From Delftia acidovorans (GTDB lineage: Bacteria; Pseudomonadota; Gammaproteobacteria; Burkholderiales; Burkholderiaceae_C), in assembly GCA_031286585.1 (NCBI GenBank), contig JAITUC010000043.1, positions 1-44,056 of the forward strand: DNA of 44,056 nt. The letters are read 5' to 3'. This document shows, piece after piece, positions 1 through 7,998 of this stretch. Within the stretch, counting starts at the first letter, position 1; each line of letters opens with the position of its first letter. Below the pieces are notes generated by a model that searched no databases, was not told the DNA's origin, and worked only from the letters and a program-made list of their open reading frames with translations. The position numbers were made by a program, and so were the translations under genes.

Positions 1-959
1 ATCTCGGACATCAGGTCGCTGACCCGGCGCACGTTGACCACGATCTCGTCCATGGTGCGACCGGCGCTCTCAACCTGCGCAGTACCGGCGCCGACATTGG
101 CCACCGACGCATCGATCAGCTGCTTGATCTCCTTGGCGGCACTGGCCGAGCGCTGCGACAGTTCGCGGATCTCGGTAGCGACCACGGCGAAGCCACGCCC
201 GTGTTCACCGGCACGCGCCGCTTCCACCGCCGCGTTCAACGCAAGGATGTTGGTCTGGAAAGCAATGCCGTCGATCACGCCGATGATCTCCCGCATGCGC
301 CCGGCGCTGCTTTCAATGGTCTCCACCGACTCCACGGCGCGGCCCATGGCCACCACGCCTTCGTCGGCAGCGCCGCGCACGGCGCTGGCCTGGTGGTGGA
401 CCACGCCCACCACGTCGGCGTTGTGCTGCACCGCGCTGCTCAACTGCTCCACGCTGACCACGGTCTGGGCCAGATTGGTGGCCTGCAGCTCGGTGCGGTC
501 GGACAGCGCCTGGTGCTCGTTCACCAATTGCTGCCCGGCCTGCGCCACCAGCGCCGCATTGCTGCGCACATCGGCCACCATGCCCGACAGCGAGGTGACC
601 ATGCCGCCCAGCAGCGCCTTGGGCGTCTGGACAGCGCCAGCGTCCTCCTGCGAGGCTGCCGTCTCCACGGCCACGCGCTGGCTCAGGTCGCCCTGGGCGA
701 TGCCCTGCATGGCCTGCTGCAGCAATTCGCGCTCGCCGGTCACCCGCGACCAGAGCCTGTGCATGCCGCCCAGCAGCAGCCCGGCCCACAGCAGCAAGCC
801 CCCCCAAACCCAGGGCCCCATGCCCACCGAACCGGCGACCAGCGCCAGCGGCGGCCCGGCCAATGCCCACACGGCGCATACAAGGAAGCCGGCCCCGGGG
901 CCGGATGTATGCTTACGATGCCTGTTTCCCACTTTTTCCATGCCAGCGCCTGCCTGCAT
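1..959 (-). CDS. Methyl-accepting chemotaxis protein, C-terminus cut by window edge
   Basis: Chemoreceptor that signals to CheA/CheW at the inner membrane. About 319 residues are visible. The start at 959 is the only ATG between an in-frame TGA and the next Met (941), and AGAGAGG lies 9 nt before it. Two hydrophobic segments (about residues 24-44 and 47-66) are separated by only a few residues, so there is almost no periplasmic domain. A short HAMP-like stretch follows, then the cytoplasmic signalling domain with the classic hairpin tip (IAFQTNILALNAAVEAARAG followed by GRGFAVVATEIREL). The visible end (AGRTMDEIVVNVRRVSDLM) is the usual MCP helix, so the stop lies outside the window. Family is certain. 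The ligand is unknown, and the missing sensor loop suggests membrane, energy or cytoplasmic sensing (inference). Confidence 0.93.
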   Translation of the reverse strand, partial: MQAGAGMEKVGNRHRKHTSGPGAGFLVCAVWALAGPPLALVAGSVGMGPWVWGGLLLWAGLLLGGMHRLWSRVTGERELLQQAMQGIAQGDLSQRVAVETAASQEDAGAVQTPKALLGGMVTSLSGMVADVRSNAALVAQAGQQLVNEHQALSDRTELQATNLAQTVVSVEQLSSAVQHNADVVGVVHHQASAVRGAADEGVVAMGRAVESVETIESSAGRMREIIGVIDGIAFQTNILALNAAVEAARAGEHGRGFAVVATEIRELSQRSASAAKEIKQLIDASVANVGAGTAQVESAGRTMDEIVVNVRRVSDLMSE

Positions 960-1024
960 AGCTGATTGCCTCTCTTGTCATTGGTATCTGGAATTCACCG
1001 TTCACGAGGCCCCGCCACACGAGA

Positions 1025-1052
1025 TGGCATGGCCCCAGTCGAGACCATGCCA
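1025..1052. repeat. Inverted repeat in the divergent MCP/dapC intergenic region
   Basis: TGGCATGG (1025-1032) and CCATGCCA (1045-1052) form perfect 8-bp arms around a 12-nt spacer. The site lies between two divergent genes, where it could be an operator or a hairpin in the MCP leader. The function is not known. Confidence 0.45.
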
Positions 1053-1133
1053 GAATAGGTAACAGAATGCAAAAAAGCCAGCGTGCAGACCCGCAGTCCC
1101 CTGTGACAACGGCATGCCGAAAGCGCATCAATC

Positions 1134-1139
1134 CATAAT
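1134..1139 (+). promoter_or_regulatory. Possible -10 box of dapC
   Basis: CATAAT matches the sigma-70 -10 consensus at five of six bases and ends 8 nt before the dapC ATG. No convincing -35 box and no Shine-Dalgarno sequence are visible, so a very short or leaderless transcript is implied if this box is used. Confidence 0.3.
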
Positions 1140-1147
1140 GCGAGCCC

Positions 1148-2353
1148 ATGAATCCCCTGCTCTCCCGACTCCAGCCATACCCGTTTGAGCGTCTTCGCAA
1201 ACTGTTCGCCGGGGTCCAGCCACCGGCGGGCGTGCGCCCCATCAGCCTTGGCATCGGAGAGCCCCGCCATGCCACGCCGGCGTTCATCGAACAGGCGCTG
1301 AGCGCCGACCTCGGCGGCCTGGCCAAGTACCCGGCCACGGCAGGCGAGCCCGCGCTGCGCGAGGCCTGCGCCCAATGGGCTCGCCAGCGCTATGGCATTG
1401 CCCTGGACGCCGCCACCCAGGTGCTGCCCGTCAACGGCTCGCGCGAGGCACTGTTTGCCTTCACCCAGGTGGTGGTGGATGCCAGTCAGGACGGCGCGCG
1501 CGTGATCTGCCCCAACCCGTTCTATCAAATCTACGAAGGCGCCACGCTGCTGGCGGGCGCCCAGCCGTACTACGCGCCCAGCGACGCAGCGCGCAACTTC
1601 GCGGTGGACTGGGACAGCGTGCCTGCCGACGTGTGGGAAAAGACCCAGCTGATCTTCGTGTGCTCGCCCGGCAATCCCACGGGCGCGGTGATGCCGCTGG
1701 CCGAATGGGAAAAGCTGTTTGCCCTGTCCGACCGCTACGGCTTCGTGATTGCCAGCGACGAGTGCTACAGCGAGATCTATTTCGACGGCACCGCCCCCCT
1801 GGGAGGCCTGGAAGCCGCACAGCGCCTGGGCCGCACGGATTACAGAAACCTGCTGATGTTCACCAGCCTGTCCAAGCGCAGCAATGTGCCTGGCCTGCGC
1901 AGCGGTTTCGTGGCGGGCGATGCGGCCCTGATCAAGGCCTTCCTGCTGTACCGCACCTACCACGGCGGCGCCATGAGCCCTGTGGTGCAGACGGCCAGCA
2001 TGGCGGCCTGGGCCGACGAGGCCCATGTCGAGGAAAACCGCCGCCTGTACCGCGAGAAGTTCAACCAGGTCACGCCCGTGCTGGCGCGCGTGATGGATGT
2101 GCGCCTGCCCGATGCAAGCTTCTACCTCTGGGCCGGCATTCCCGAATCGCTGGGCCTGGACGACGCCGACTTTGCACGCGAGCTGTATGCCGCCACCGGC
2201 GTGACCGTGCTGCCTGGCAGCTACCTGGCGCGCGAGGCCCATGGCCGCAACCCCGGCGCCGGGCGCGTGCGCATGGCCCTGGTGGCCGAGACCGCAGAAT
2301 GCCTGGAAGCCGCCCAGCGCATTGCACAGTTCATAGAATCGCGCCAGCGCTGA
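1148..2353 (+). CDS. dapC: Succinyldiaminopimelate transaminase
   Basis: PLP enzyme of the aminotransferase I/II fold that makes N-succinyl-L,L-diaminopimelate from N-succinyl-2-amino-6-ketopimelate and glutamate in the lysine/meso-DAP pathway. It has 401 residues, the usual length. SPGNPTG (173-179), SDECYSEIYFD (around 203-213) and the PLP lysine K243 in SLSKRSNVPGLRSGF are all present. The N-terminus (MNPLLSRLQPYPFERLRKL) is typical of betaproteobacterial DapC, and dapD follows 51 bp downstream. dapE lies further along, so three of the four succinylase-branch enzymes are coded together. No Shine-Dalgarno site is visible. Confidence 0.93.
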   Translation: MNPLLSRLQPYPFERLRKLFAGVQPPAGVRPISLGIGEPRHATPAFIEQALSADLGGLAKYPATAGEPALREACAQWARQRYGIALDAATQVLPVNGSREALFAFTQVVVDASQDGARVICPNPFYQIYEGATLLAGAQPYYAPSDAARNFAVDWDSVPADVWEKTQLIFVCSPGNPTGAVMPLAEWEKLFALSDRYGFVIASDECYSEIYFDGTAPLGGLEAAQRLGRTDYRNLLMFTSLSKRSNVPGLRSGFVAGDAALIKAFLLYRTYHGGAMSPVVQTASMAAWADEAHVEENRRLYREKFNQVTPVLARVMDVRLPDASFYLWAGIPESLGLDDADFARELYAATGVTVLPGSYLAREAHGRNPGAGRVRMALVAETAECLEAAQRIAQFIESRQR

Positions 2354-2404
2354 GACAGCCCTGCGCTCCCCTTTCCTCACAAACCCTTTGATCACCAAAG
2401 CCAT

Positions 2405-3229
2405 ATGACGCAACAGCTGCAATCCATCATCGACACCGCCTGGGACAACCGTGCCAGCCTCTCCCCCGCTGCCGCACCCAAGGAAGTGACCGAGGCCGTG
2501 GACCACGTGATCGAAGCCCTGAACAACGGCCAGCTGCGCGTGGCCACGCGCGAAGGCGTGGGCCAGTGGACCGTGCACCAGTGGATCAAGAAGGCCGTGC
2601 TGCTGTCCTTCCGCCTCAAGGACAACGTGCTGATGCAATCCGGCGACCTGAACTTCTTCGACAAGGTGCCCACCAAGTTCGCCGGCATGACCGAGGCCGA
2701 GATCGCCGCCACCGGCGTGCGCGTGGTGCCCCCGGCCGTGGCTCGCCGCGGCAGCTTCGTTGCCAAGGGCGCGATCCTGATGCCTTCCTACGTGAACATC
2801 GGCGCCTATGTGGACGAAGGCACCATGGTTGACACCTGGGCCACCGTGGGATCCTGCGCACAGGTCGGCAAGAACGTGCACCTGTCCGGCGGCGTGGGCC
2901 TGGGCGGCGTGCTGGAGCCGCTGCAGGCCAACCCGACCATCATCGAGGACAACTGCTTCATCGGCGCCCGTTCCGAGATCGTCGAAGGCGTGATCGTGGA
3001 AGAGAACTCCGTGATCTCCATGGGCGTGTACATCGGCCAGTCCACCCCCATCTATGACCGTGCAACCGGCGAGACCAGCTTTGGCCGCGTGCCTGCCGGC
3101 TCGGTGGTGGTATCGGGCAACCTGCCCAAGGACAACGGCCGCTACAGCATGTACGCCGCCATCATCGTCAAGAAGGTCGATGCCAAGACCCGCTCCACGA
3201 CCAGCCTGAACGACCTGCTGCGCGATTGA
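2405..3229 (+). CDS. dapD: Tetrahydrodipicolinate N-succinyltransferase
   Basis: Cytoplasmic trimeric acyltransferase that transfers succinyl from succinyl-CoA to tetrahydrodipicolinate, one step before DapC. It has 274 residues, the normal size. The centre is a left-handed beta-helix of hexapeptide repeats (GAILMPSYVNIGAYVDEGTM, then VDTWATVGSCAQVGKNVHLS). The signatures VLEPLQA, CFIGARSEIVEGVIVEE and GVYIGQSTPIYDRATGE are diagnostic for DapD. The gene follows dapC at short distance on the same strand and is probably co-transcribed with it. The ribosome-binding site is weak. Confidence 0.97.
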   Translation: MTQQLQSIIDTAWDNRASLSPAAAPKEVTEAVDHVIEALNNGQLRVATREGVGQWTVHQWIKKAVLLSFRLKDNVLMQSGDLNFFDKVPTKFAGMTEAEIAATGVRVVPPAVARRGSFVAKGAILMPSYVNIGAYVDEGTMVDTWATVGSCAQVGKNVHLSGGVGLGGVLEPLQANPTIIEDNCFIGARSEIVEGVIVEENSVISMGVYIGQSTPIYDRATGETSFGRVPAGSVVVSGNLPKDNGRYSMYAAIIVKKVDAKTRSTTSLNDLLRD

Positions 3230-3272
3230 TCCGCATCCGCACTGCGCCAAAGGCGTGGTTGCGGCACCAAAA

Positions 3273-3292
3273 CATCCCCTGTTCAGGGGATG
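3273..3292. repeat. Perfect inverted repeat between dapD and pilU
   Basis: CATCCCCTG and CAGGGGATG form 9-bp arms separated by TT (realistically a 7-bp stem with a 6-nt loop), 43 bp after the dapD stop. There is no T tract, so a simple intrinsic terminator is unlikely. It may be an mRNA-stabilising hairpin or an operator for the pilU promoter. Confidence 0.4.
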
Positions 3293-3409
3293 GAGCAAGG
3301 CATACTCTCGAGGGCGTCCCCGGCCACCAGGCAGCGGACGCCCGTTTCACGTCACAAGAGCGTGCAGACGATCCAAGAACAGCGGCAGTACACGAATTTG
3401 GGGGAAAAC

Positions 3410-4579
3410 ATGGGCACGATGGAGAGGATTTTGCGCCTGATGGGCGAGAAGCAGGCGTCCGACGTCTACCTGGCGGTCAACGCGCCGGCGCTGATCAAGA
3501 TCAACGGCGAATGCGTGCCCATCAACAACCAGCTGCTGCCGCCCGACGCACCGCGCAGCCTGCTGGCCGAGATCGTGCCGGCCGAGCGCCTGCAGGAGCT
3601 GGACGAAACGGGCGAGCTCAACATGGGCGTGCCGCTGCGCGGCGTGGGCCGTTTCCGCGTCAGCGCCATGCACCAGCGCGGCAGCTGCGCCGTGGTGATC
3701 CGCTTCATCGCCCAGCACATTCCGGCCATGGACACGCTGAACCTGCCGCCCGTGCTGGGCGAGCTGATCATGCAAAAGCGCGGCCTGCTGCTGGTCGTGG
3801 GCTCCACGGGCTCGGGCAAGAGCACGACGCTGGCCTCGATGATCGATGCGCGCAACGAAAAGCTCACGGGCCACATCCTCACCATCGAGGATCCCATCGA
3901 ATACCAGTTCCGCAACAAGCGCTCCATCGTCAATCAGCGCGAAGTGGGCTCGGACACGGCCTCGCTGCAGATCGCGCTCAAGAACGCGCTGCGCCAGGCC
4001 CCCGACGTGATCCTGATCGGCGAGATCCGCGACCGCGAGACCATGTCCTCGGCCATGGGCTTTGCGCAGTCGGGCCACCTGTGCCTGGCCACGCTGCACG
4101 CCAACAACAGCTACCACGCGCTCAACCGCATCCTGTCCTTCTTCCCCGAGGAAATCCGTCCCACCATGCAGGGCGAGCTGTCGGCCGCGCTCAAGGGCGT
4201 GATCTCCCAGCGCCTGGTTCGCACCGTGGACGGCGGCCGCATGCCGGCCGTCGAGGTCATGCTCAACACCAAGCTGATCGCTGACCTCATCGAGCGCGGC
4301 AACTTCTCGGGCGTCAAGGAGGCCATGGAAAAATCCATGGCCGAAGGCTCGCAGACCTTTGAAGAGGCGCTGGCGCAGCTGGTCCGCTCCGGCCGCATCG
4401 ACCGCGCCGAAGCCCTGGCCTTCGCCGATTCGCCCACCAACCTGATGTGGCGCCTGGAAAACGATGTGGTCAAGGCCAGCCATGCCGCGCCGTCCAGCCA
4501 GTTCGCCGAACTGGCCACGCCCGGCGAGGACGACATGCCCTCGTTCACGGAAATCATGCTGGAAGTCAAGCCGAACTGA
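3410..4579 (+). CDS. pilU: Type IV pilus retraction ATPase, PilU type
   Basis: Cytoplasmic hexameric ATPase of the PilT/PilU family that assists pilus retraction. The start at 3410 is preferred over an ORF start 120 nt upstream because the family N-terminus (MERILRLMGEKQASDVYL) begins here and GGGGGA precedes it. The product has 389 residues. It shows Walker A GSTGSGKST (131-139), Asp box (ILTIEDPIEYQ), Walker B ILIGEIRD (201-208) and His box HLCLATLH (223-230). The His-box variant, the FFPEE segment and the long tail (SMAEGSQTFEEAL, then FADSPTNL) fit PilU rather than PilT. No other pilus gene is in the window; it sits between dapD and dapE. Confidence 0.88.
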   Translation: MGTMERILRLMGEKQASDVYLAVNAPALIKINGECVPINNQLLPPDAPRSLLAEIVPAERLQELDETGELNMGVPLRGVGRFRVSAMHQRGSCAVVIRFIAQHIPAMDTLNLPPVLGELIMQKRGLLLVVGSTGSGKSTTLASMIDARNEKLTGHILTIEDPIEYQFRNKRSIVNQREVGSDTASLQIALKNALRQAPDVILIGEIRDRETMSSAMGFAQSGHLCLATLHANNSYHALNRILSFFPEEIRPTMQGELSAALKGVISQRLVRTVDGGRMPAVEVMLNTKLIADLIERGNFSGVKEAMEKSMAEGSQTFEEALAQLVRSGRIDRAEALAFADSPTNLMWRLENDVVKASHAAPSSQFAELATPGEDDMPSFTEIMLEVKPN

Positions 4580-4605
4580 TCGGCCGGCCCCGCAGCGTTC
4601 ACAAT

Positions 4606-4651
4606 GTCGGAGCACGCTGGCGGCAGCCGGCCCTCCGACTTTTTGTTTTTT
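4606..4651 (+). terminator. Strong intrinsic terminator between pilU and dapE
   Basis: GTCGGAG (4606-4612) pairs with CTCCGAC (4633-4639). Inside, GCTGGC pairs with GCCGGC (one G-U) around a GGCA loop, and TTTTTGTTTTTT follows (4640-4651). The T tract ends only 13 nt before the dapE ATG, so the hairpin either ends the pilU transcript or acts as an attenuator for dapE. Confidence 0.8.
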
Positions 4652-4664
4652 GATCCCACCCACC

Positions 4665-5825
4665 ATGTCCCGCACCCTGCAACTGACCGAGCAGCTGATC
4701 AGCCTGCCCTCCGTCACCCCCGAAGACGCCGGCTGCCTTGAACTCCTGGCCGATGCCCTGCAGCCCATGGGCTTTGCCTGCGAGCGCATCGACAGCGGCC
4801 CCGACAGCTTTCGCGTGCGCAACCTCTGGGCCCGGCGCTCAGGGACAGGCGCTGACAGGCCCGTGCTGGTCTTTGCCGGCCATACCGACGTGGTGCCCAC
4901 CGGCCCGCTGGAGCAGTGGAGCAGCCCGCCCTTCGTGCCCACGCACCGCGACGGCAAGCTGTACGGCCGCGGCGCCAGCGACATGAAGACCTCCATCGCC
5001 GCCTTCGTCGTGGCACTGGAGGAATTCCTGGCCGAGACACCGGCCCCCTCCTTCGACATTGCCCTGCTGCTGACCAGCGACGAGGAAGGCCCTTCGGTGG
5101 ACGGCACCAAGGTCGTGGTCGAGCTGCTGCGCGAGCGCGGCGAGCGCCTGGACTGGTGCATCGTCGGCGAGCCCACCTCGGTGGAACGCACGGGCGACAT
5201 GATCAAGAACGGCCGCCGGGGCACCATGAGCGGTCGCCTCACGGTCAAGGGCATCCAGGGCCACATCGCCTACCCGCAACTGGCGCGCAACCCCATCCAC
5301 CAGGCCCTGCCGGCCCTGGCCGAGCTGGCAGCCACGCGCTGGGACGAGGGCAATGCGTTCTTCCCGCCCACCAGCTGGCAGATCAGCAACATGCATGGCG
5401 GCACGGGTGCATCCAACGTCATCCCCGGCCATGTGACCATCGACTTCAACTTCCGCTTCTGCACCGAATCCACGGCCGAGTCGCTGCAGCAGCGCGTGCA
5501 GGCCGTGCTGGACCGCCACGGACTCGAATACGAACTGGCCTGGACCATTGGCGGCCAGCCCTTCCTGACCACGCCGGGCACGCTGGTGAATGCCGTGCAG
5601 GCGGCCATCCGCGCCGAGACCGGCCTGGAGACCGAGCTGTCCACCACGGGCGGCACCAGCGACGGCCGCTTCATCGCCCAGATCTGCAGCCAGGTCGTGG
5701 AAGTGGGCCCGCCCAACGCCAGCATCCACAAGATCGACGAGCATATCGTGGTGGCCGACATCGAGCCCATCAAGAACATTTACCGCCGCACGCTACTGGA
5801 GCTGCAGCGCCAGCAGTCCGCCTGA
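4665..5825 (+). CDS. dapE: Succinyl-diaminopimelate desuccinylase
   Basis: Di-zinc M20-family hydrolase that removes succinate from N-succinyl-L,L-DAP, giving L,L-DAP for lysine and peptidoglycan. The product has 386 residues; MSRTLQLTEQLISLPSVTPEDAG is the standard DapE start. Metal and catalytic motifs are FAGHTDVVPTG (H73, D75), GRGASDMK (D106), TSDEEGPS (E140/E141, general base and ligand) and GEPTS (E169). The late conserved segment STTGGTSDGRFI is also present. The start codon has no clear Shine-Dalgarno sequence and lies 13 nt after a terminator-like T tract, so its transcription start is unclear. prmB follows 20 bp downstream. Confidence 0.96.
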   Translation: MSRTLQLTEQLISLPSVTPEDAGCLELLADALQPMGFACERIDSGPDSFRVRNLWARRSGTGADRPVLVFAGHTDVVPTGPLEQWSSPPFVPTHRDGKLYGRGASDMKTSIAAFVVALEEFLAETPAPSFDIALLLTSDEEGPSVDGTKVVVELLRERGERLDWCIVGEPTSVERTGDMIKNGRRGTMSGRLTVKGIQGHIAYPQLARNPIHQALPALAELAATRWDEGNAFFPPTSWQISNMHGGTGASNVIPGHVTIDFNFRFCTESTAESLQQRVQAVLDRHGLEYELAWTIGGQPFLTTPGTLVNAVQAAIRAETGLETELSTTGGTSDGRFIAQICSQVVEVGPPNASIHKIDEHIVVADIEPIKNIYRRTLLELQRQQSA

Positions 5826-5845
5826 TCGCGACCAAGGAGCCGACG

Positions 5846-6823
5846 ATGACATCCGCCCACACCACTGCCAATATTCCAGCCATCTCGGGCAGCACCATCG
5901 CCGACCTCGTCGCCTCGGGCGCCGCAGCACTCACGGCGGCCGGCGTGGCCTTTGGCCACGGCACGGCCACGGCCGAAGACGAAGCGGCCTGGCTCACGCT
6001 GTGGAAGCTGGGCCTGCCGCTGGACAGCGAACTGGCGCCCGGCGCGCCCGAATCCCTGGCTGGCCAGGCCGTCAGCGCCCAGCAGCAGGCCGAAGTGGCC
6101 GAGCTGTTTGCCGAGCGTATCCGCACCCGCAAGCCCGCCGCCTACCTCACGCGCGAGGCCTGGCTGCAGGGCGTGCCCTTCTACGTGGACGAGCGCGCCA
6201 TCGTGCCGCGCAGCTTCATTGCCGAGCTGCTGGCCGACGGCAGCATCGACGGCTGGCTGTCCGACCGCACGCGCCGCGTGCTGGACCTGTGCACCGGCAA
6301 CGGCAGCCTGGCCTGCCTGGCCGCCATGGCCTGGCCCGAGGTGGAGGTCACGGGCGCCGACATCTCGGCCGACGCGCTGGCCGTGGCGCGCATCAACGTG
6401 GACCGCCATGAACTCGCCGAGCGCGTGCAATTGCTGGAAAGCGATGGCCTGGCCGCCCTGCCCGGCCCCTGGGACCTGGTGCTGTGCAACCCGCCCTATG
6501 TGAATGCCGACAGCATGTCGCGCCTGCCGGCCGAATACCAGGCCGAGCCCGAACTGGCGCTGGCCGGCGGCAGCGATGGCATGGATTTCATCCGCCGGCT
6601 GCTGGAAGACCTGCCCTCGCGACTGGCCAAGGAAGGCGTGGTCGTGCTGGAAATAGGCAATGAAAAGGACTTCTTCGAAGCCGCCTTCCCCGACCTGCCC
6701 GTGTTCTGGCTGGACACCAGCTCGGGCGACGAGCAGGTGCTGCTGATCACCCAGGAGGCGCTGCGCGCCTGGACCGAAGGCGACATCGAAGCCCTGCGTC
6801 CGCAATACCGCCCCCTGGGCTGA
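5846..6823 (+). CDS. prmB: Ribosomal protein L3 glutamine N5-methyltransferase
   Basis: SAM-dependent methyltransferase that modifies a glutamine (Gln150 in E. coli) of ribosomal protein L3. It has 325 residues. AAGGAGC lies 6 nt before the ATG. SAM motif I is VLDLCTGNGSL (around 145-155), followed by VTGADISADAL, and the catalytic NPPY is at 215-218. The following segment (MSRLPAEYQAEPELALAGGSDG) is typical of PrmB rather than of the release-factor enzyme PrmC. The N-terminal 90 residues are Ala-rich and helical. The gene probably shares a transcript with dapE, and the LysR gene starts one base after its stop. Confidence 0.93.
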   Translation: MTSAHTTANIPAISGSTIADLVASGAAALTAAGVAFGHGTATAEDEAAWLTLWKLGLPLDSELAPGAPESLAGQAVSAQQQAEVAELFAERIRTRKPAAYLTREAWLQGVPFYVDERAIVPRSFIAELLADGSIDGWLSDRTRRVLDLCTGNGSLACLAAMAWPEVEVTGADISADALAVARINVDRHELAERVQLLESDGLAALPGPWDLVLCNPPYVNADSMSRLPAEYQAEPELALAGGSDGMDFIRRLLEDLPSRLAKEGVVVLEIGNEKDFFEAAFPDLPVFWLDTSSGDEQVLLITQEALRAWTEGDIEALRPQYRPLG

Positions 6824-6824
6824 G

Positions 6825-7823
6825 ATGGACCTGCGGGCGCTGCGCTACTTCATCGCGGTGCTGGAGGCGGGCAGCCTCTCGCGCGCCGCGCACTCGCTGT
6901 ACGTGGCCCAGCCCGCGCTCACGGCGCAGATCAAGAAGCTGGAAGGCGAGCTGGGCGCCCAGTTGCTGGAACGCAGCCACGCCGGCGTGACCCCCACGCC
7001 GGCCGGAGCCCAGCTGTACGAGGACGCACGCCGGCTGCTGTCCGATGCCGACGCCATGCGCGAACGCATACAGCGCCTGCCGCAGGGCCCCGAAGGCTCG
7101 GTCACCATCGCCCTGCCCTTTTTGCTGACCAGCCTGCTGGCCGGCCCCGTGATCGCCAGCCTGCGCAACAGCCACCCGCGCATCCGCATCTTTGTGCTCG
7201 ACGACCTCAGCCTCATGGTGCAAAAGGCCATGCTGGACCGGCGCGCCGACCTGGCCATCCTCGTGGACACGGCCAGCCTGCACGACCTGCAGGTGCAGCC
7301 CATGGCCGAGGAATCCATCTACATCTGCGGCCAGGATGCCGATGGCAGCGTGGCTCCGCTGCTGCGCCCCGCGCCGGACGGCGGCCTGCCGCGCATGGAC
7401 TTCGCCCACGCCTGCCAGTTGCCGCTGGTGCTGCAGTCGCGCCGCTTTTCCATCCGCCAGACAGTGGAGGCCGAGGCCGATGCGCGCGACCTGCGGCTGA
7501 ACATCGTCCACGAACACGATTCCGCCCGCGTCATCCGCTCGCTCTACCACTGCGGAGCGGGCTTTACCTTCACGCCCGCCTGCTCGCTGAGCGAGGCGCC
7601 CATCTGGCTGCGGGCCGGCGCCCGGGCAGCGCCCGGCAGCATCCAGCCCGGCTGGATCGTGGCCCAGGTCACGGCGCCAGAGCTGCTGCGCCGCTACTTC
7701 CTGGCCGTGCAGGCCAACCGCAGCAGCGACCCGGCGCTGCAGGTAGTCCGGCAGGCGCTGATGGCACAGGCCCGGCATCTGATCACGGCCGGCATCTGGC
7801 AGGCACGCTGGCAGCAGGCATGA
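6825..7823 (+). CDS. LysR-family transcriptional regulator
   Basis: DNA-binding regulator of 332 residues. The winged helix-turn-helix is at residues 1-60 (MDLRALRYFIAVLEAGSLSR, AAHSLYVAQPALTAQIKKLE, then LGAQLLERS). A periplasmic-binding-like effector domain follows from about residue 90 (GSVTIALPFLLTSLL). The ATG is one base after the prmB stop, so it is translationally coupled to prmB. The catabolic operon starting at 7999 lies in the same direction 175 bp downstream and is its obvious candidate target (inference). The N-terminal domain resembles the Nac/Cbl-like branch, but the effector cannot be read from the sequence. Confidence 0.92.
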   Translation: MDLRALRYFIAVLEAGSLSRAAHSLYVAQPALTAQIKKLEGELGAQLLERSHAGVTPTPAGAQLYEDARRLLSDADAMRERIQRLPQGPEGSVTIALPFLLTSLLAGPVIASLRNSHPRIRIFVLDDLSLMVQKAMLDRRADLAILVDTASLHDLQVQPMAEESIYICGQDADGSVAPLLRPAPDGGLPRMDFAHACQLPLVLQSRRFSIRQTVEAEADARDLRLNIVHEHDSARVIRSLYHCGAGFTFTPACSLSEAPIWLRAGARAAPGSIQPGWIVAQVTAPELLRRYFLAVQANRSSDPALQVVRQALMAQARHLITAGIWQARWQQA

Positions 7824-7860
7824 CGGCATGACCGCAGGGGTCTGGGCATGGGTCATCAGC

Positions 7861-7925
7861 AAATACCGCAAGGGTTGACCTGGACATCAATTTTTCTGAT
7901 GCGCCTGAATCACTAAACGGTATTT
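7861..7925. promoter_or_regulatory. Inverted-repeat operator candidate upstream of acyl-CoA ligase operon
   Basis: AAATACCG (7861-7868) and CGGTATTT (7918-7925) are perfect inverted copies, 57 bp apart measured start to start. A TTGACC that could serve as a -35 element lies between them (7875-7880). The spacing of five to six helical turns would suit a LysR tetramer bound at two sites. The assignment to the neighbouring LysR protein is inference. Confidence 0.35.
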
Positions 7926-7962
7926 CCCCCCTCCAGGCCTCTTCTGGAACAGTGCATGGCAT

Positions 7963-7981
7963 GCCGCGCAAAACGCGCGGC
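7963..7981 (+). promoter_or_regulatory. GC-rich hairpin just before the ligase ribosome-binding site
   Basis: GCCGCGC (7963-7969) and GCGCGGC (7975-7981) pair perfectly around an AAAAC loop. The hairpin ends 7 nt before the AAGGA of the ligase gene (7989-7993) and could affect translation or mRNA stability. Confidence 0.4.
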
Positions 7982-7998
7982 TTCAGCCAAGGAATGCC

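Noticed and set aside
1060..1080. Possible sigma-54 promoter for the chemoreceptor (TGGC and TTGCA on the minus strand)
   Set aside because: The GG and GC dinucleotides are 9 bp apart instead of 12.
995..3298. Long minus-strand open frame (767 codons) opposite dapC and dapD
   Set aside because: It is His/Gly/Ala-rich and without domain motifs, and it lies opposite two clear genes. It is a high-GC antisense shadow.
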